Of a DNA stretch of 64,000 nt, positions 62,701-64,000 are shown piece after piece. Position numbers and translations under genes: made by a program. How positions within the stretch are numbered: the first letter of the stretch is position 1; each line of letters opens with the position of its first letter. The notes under the pieces were generated by a model, which had not been told where the DNA came from, did no database searches, and worked only from the letters and a program-made list of their open reading frames with translations. The DNA comes from Bugula neritina (lineage: Eukaryota; Bryozoa; Gymnolaemata; Cheilostomatida; Bugulidae), in contig OZ037765.1 of NCBI GenBank assembly GCA_964035545.1, positions 11,898,698-11,962,697 of the forward strand. The letters run 5' to 3'.

Positions 62701-63830
62701 AGCTAGCGTTGTCTACAATCTACACAGTAACTAAAATTATATTCTTAAAGCAGACATATTTTCTATTTTAGTCAGGGGCCGCTATGTGGCTGACGTATGC
62801 TAAGCCAACTGAAAAATTTATAAACAGCAACTTCATTCCAACTCCATAAGAAATTATTAATAGTTAAATTGATGCCACGCTCTTATCACATTACCATAGT
62901 GGGCTTTGATTGGGGTTCAGTCTGAAGCTTGATGGCTTTGTACTGTACAGCAGCAAATGTATTCTCATTCATTGCACTGTCTAAGTTAGAGAGCTTCAGT
63001 TCTGGATCATCATTATCAGCTGTTGTTGCCATACAATGAAAACATTATCACTAACACAACTATTCAACAAGATAATATAACATACTATGTTTTATCCAAC
63101 AAGTGTTGTATATTCACATTGGATTTCGATATAACAAGTATTGTTTCAATAAATACGAACTCTTAATCCATTCCAATTCTGGGCATTGCATACTACGCCA
63201 GAAAACATTTACTAGCACATCTAAACTATCAAGATGGATGTAACTCACTCTTAGCACTGGCTAGAACAAACAGATGTGAGTAATCATCGTAGGTCTCATT
63301 TACATGAACAGGGCTGTGCTGTACTGATTTATCAACCGTTTCCATGGCAGCAGCAGGTTCAGTTCCTACTTCCACTAGTTTACAGCTCTGCTCAGTTTTC
63401 TCTGAGAGTGTGTCCTACACGCAACGCATTAAACAACATAAACTCAACAGATAGATGTGTTTCTACCTTACTCATGCCTGTTTCCATCATTATGATAACC
63501 TGGTTAAAGCTGATATGAATGAAGGAGCACATGGGCGAATTTCGACATTTTAAAATAATATTATATGGAATGTTGACTATAACTCAAAGTTGATATATAT
63601 TTTACATGTTTAAAATATAAAATATATATCACGGCTTATTGGAATCTGTCCAACCATTTTAATAAAAAAAAACCCGTTGTAAATACTTCTGATTTTATTG
63701 AGAAACATGCAACATAATGTAGAGCAGATTTACACCTAGAAATAATAATAAACTAATGAGTGGATTACTTACCAGTTCTGGAGACTTGGCATCCTTAGTT
63801 AACTCTTTTTTAGTTGCTGCTCTCCTCCTT
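53721..63830 (-). CDS. Large coiled-coil/low-complexity protein, C-terminal 776 residues (possibly CPLANE1-like)
   Basis: Fourteen exons, right to left: 63830-63773, 63414-63249, 63019-62895, 62290-62132, 61835-61733, 61386-61298, 61044-60814, 59717-59446, 56481-56242, 55794-55587, 55284-55136, 54638-54535, 54285-53999, 53861-53721. All junctions are GT-AG and in phase; the stop is TAG at 53721. The 5' part lies beyond the window. Features: a Gln/Thr-rich region in exon 59717-59446, then a highly charged helical stretch (LGSWQRAHRAKVREKYNQEK, ARPFTSAQHY, QRVKDQREKQRKEMRAQN) and an acidic end with LDWDVVDEMVAML. The WQRAHRAK...ARPF arrangement reminds me of the Joubert-syndrome protein CPLANE1, a ciliary planar-polarity effector needed for intraflagellar transport assembly, but I cannot confirm this from memory. 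The gene model is strong; the name is weak. Confidence 0.8.
55299..55388 (-). repeat. 30-base minisatellite next to an acceptor of the large minus-strand gene
   Basis: Two full 30-base units (55311-55340 and 55341-55370; plus strand TATGGCATGACACAGTATAG, then CATGGTATGG) with partial copies on both sides. It ends about 14 bases upstream, in transcript sense, of the exon starting at 55284. Confidence 0.85.
56742..59045 (-). CDS. Intronless 767-codon ORF nested in an intron of the large minus-strand gene; unknown protein
   Basis: One uninterrupted frame from ATG 59045 to TGA 56742, inside the 2.96 kb intron between host exons 59717-59446 and 56481-56242, on the same strand. The ATG context is good (ACC before ATG), and an in-frame TAG sits two codons upstream. 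Residues 1-260 are Lys/Arg/Ser-rich. A short, more ordered-looking segment follows (EEFTFWSHGDRKYQVIRPTQ, then RHIPNGREFLRGYG and HTCQTCNHSKK). The rest is acidic and Ser/Glu-rich, with repeated Q-T/N-T motifs (CDQAIQTN, DKSINTEH) of the kind seen in cytoskeletal proteins. No family recognised. Either a retrogene-like nested gene, or an alternative last exon: the TTTAG before ACCATG could serve as acceptor and would join in frame to the exon ending at 60814. A variant TATAAA lies 64 bases past the stop. Confidence 0.75.
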   Translation of the reverse strand: MMQLAQGRKPAQVTPSHFVSQSKLRSQCQKLQSAVKKPQFKRVETAFSSCKRGQRKWKPPSLKPTKPTSVVKKKECKSFSGIQQKSKSVKRMNYNNAGFHSPASKGTKVKKLRNNLRKVGGICKSDISLTISEEYEKQRRNSTMEILPRHNLRKKCKSTKNLPNKSTLSPNKNKEKHKKVAKKPISGPVSIKKLAKAQVAATERLSNPFYMRKEKPSIRTNLRPATASGKHRSCTELENKRKQSKSYKSDTNIDRNSVLPLISQFYSNNGHLLDEEEFTFWSHGDRKYQVIRPTQATKFKRHIPNGREFLRGYGNRVNVHTCQTCNHSKKVDTATSMPELKNEFTKNDSSSVLANSISLNSKAVSDTKVSPSISEIGLEQFVEETECVTPPSPSELNDPTPCELADVSKTFKNDLEEQEQTPTNPESLDNSLCQDKSINTEHHLLGIEKEKISREAQASASLLMECKNSDCQCDKIEFAEKMISCDQAIQTNDNNQIIDECEAACQWSSPLYEYDSFDKTEEADKQHTYLEQYTSTILCCENYRSKADCPPNSESLSIANKSVTYKFTNIGEIPVSDKSTMAYSADIEVNSTQEEASSNADPIESDQSVEISQAVSSTDHKKQGSPDIMPSSSESGSLLTSISSTHNTSKDASKISDDICEQSVIEPPCFAASPLPKDLEHINPLLSKTKLPPCPEYSLPLCDPPAYIAEDNHADEAFSKENDLDAALDIYQNYHARKTSECDMIIKQIRDLPLLYTKDPNGGGTLV

Positions 63831-64000
63831 CTGAAAATCACAAGTTGCTACCAAGTTTCATTGCACCATAATACAAAACACTAGAGTGATCGATGTTATA
63901 AAATTGGCAAGGTATCAGTAAACTATTTTACATACATGGCTAGCATGCATAACATAGCCAAGAAGTTACAAAAAGCATCATAATCCAGGAGAAAATCTCT

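Overview
This is an AT-rich animal (invertebrate) nuclear genome window. Evidence: multi-exon genes with GT-AG introns, poly(A) signals, LINE and tRNA-derived SINE relics, many mini- and microsatellites, and protein families typical of animals (Mint/X11 adaptor, SLC6 transporter, ATGL-like lipase, KIN17, a probable cilium-related protein). No base or codon feature fixes the phylum; a lophotrochozoan-type marine invertebrate would fit but is not shown.

Layout. 485-1514 (+): last three exons of KIN17. 2036-8283 (-): complete ten-exon PNPLA2/ATGL-like lipase, tail-to-tail with KIN17 (poly(A) signals about 180 bases apart). 8.3-13.2 kb: gene-free, with cryptic simple sequence and a dead LINE 3' end. 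13186-17127 (+): small five-exon gene for a secreted, probably GPI-anchored CUB-like protein; one intron holds a foldback element. 18176-29799 (-): complete fifteen-exon SLC6 transporter of 689 residues, amino-acid type. 29.9-40.2 kb: gene-poor, with SINE relics, a 143-base duplication, a long TA run, a dimeric tRNA-like SINE and one plausible orphan terminal exon. 40270-52016 (+): complete fourteen-exon Mint/APBA adaptor of 966 residues (PTB-PDZ-PDZ). 53721 to beyond 63830 (-): C-terminal 776 residues of a large protein, possibly CPLANE1-like, tail-to-tail with the Mint gene. One of its introns contains a 767-codon intronless ORF on the same strand.

Exon models were built by hand from splice consensus, reading-frame phase and remembered family conservation. 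Each complete gene gives an exon total divisible by three and an uninterrupted reading frame, which is a strong internal check. No alignment or transcript evidence was available.

The most unusual signal is in the Mint gene and its neighbour. Four tandem arrays lie directly against exon borders (44.35, 47.15-48.15, 49.78 and 55.3 kb). In three of them the repeated unit itself contains the matching splice-site motif. The largest, about 60 copies of a 16-base unit, carries the apparent 3' splice site of the PTB-domain exon in its last copy, so that acceptor sits behind dozens of near-identical decoys.
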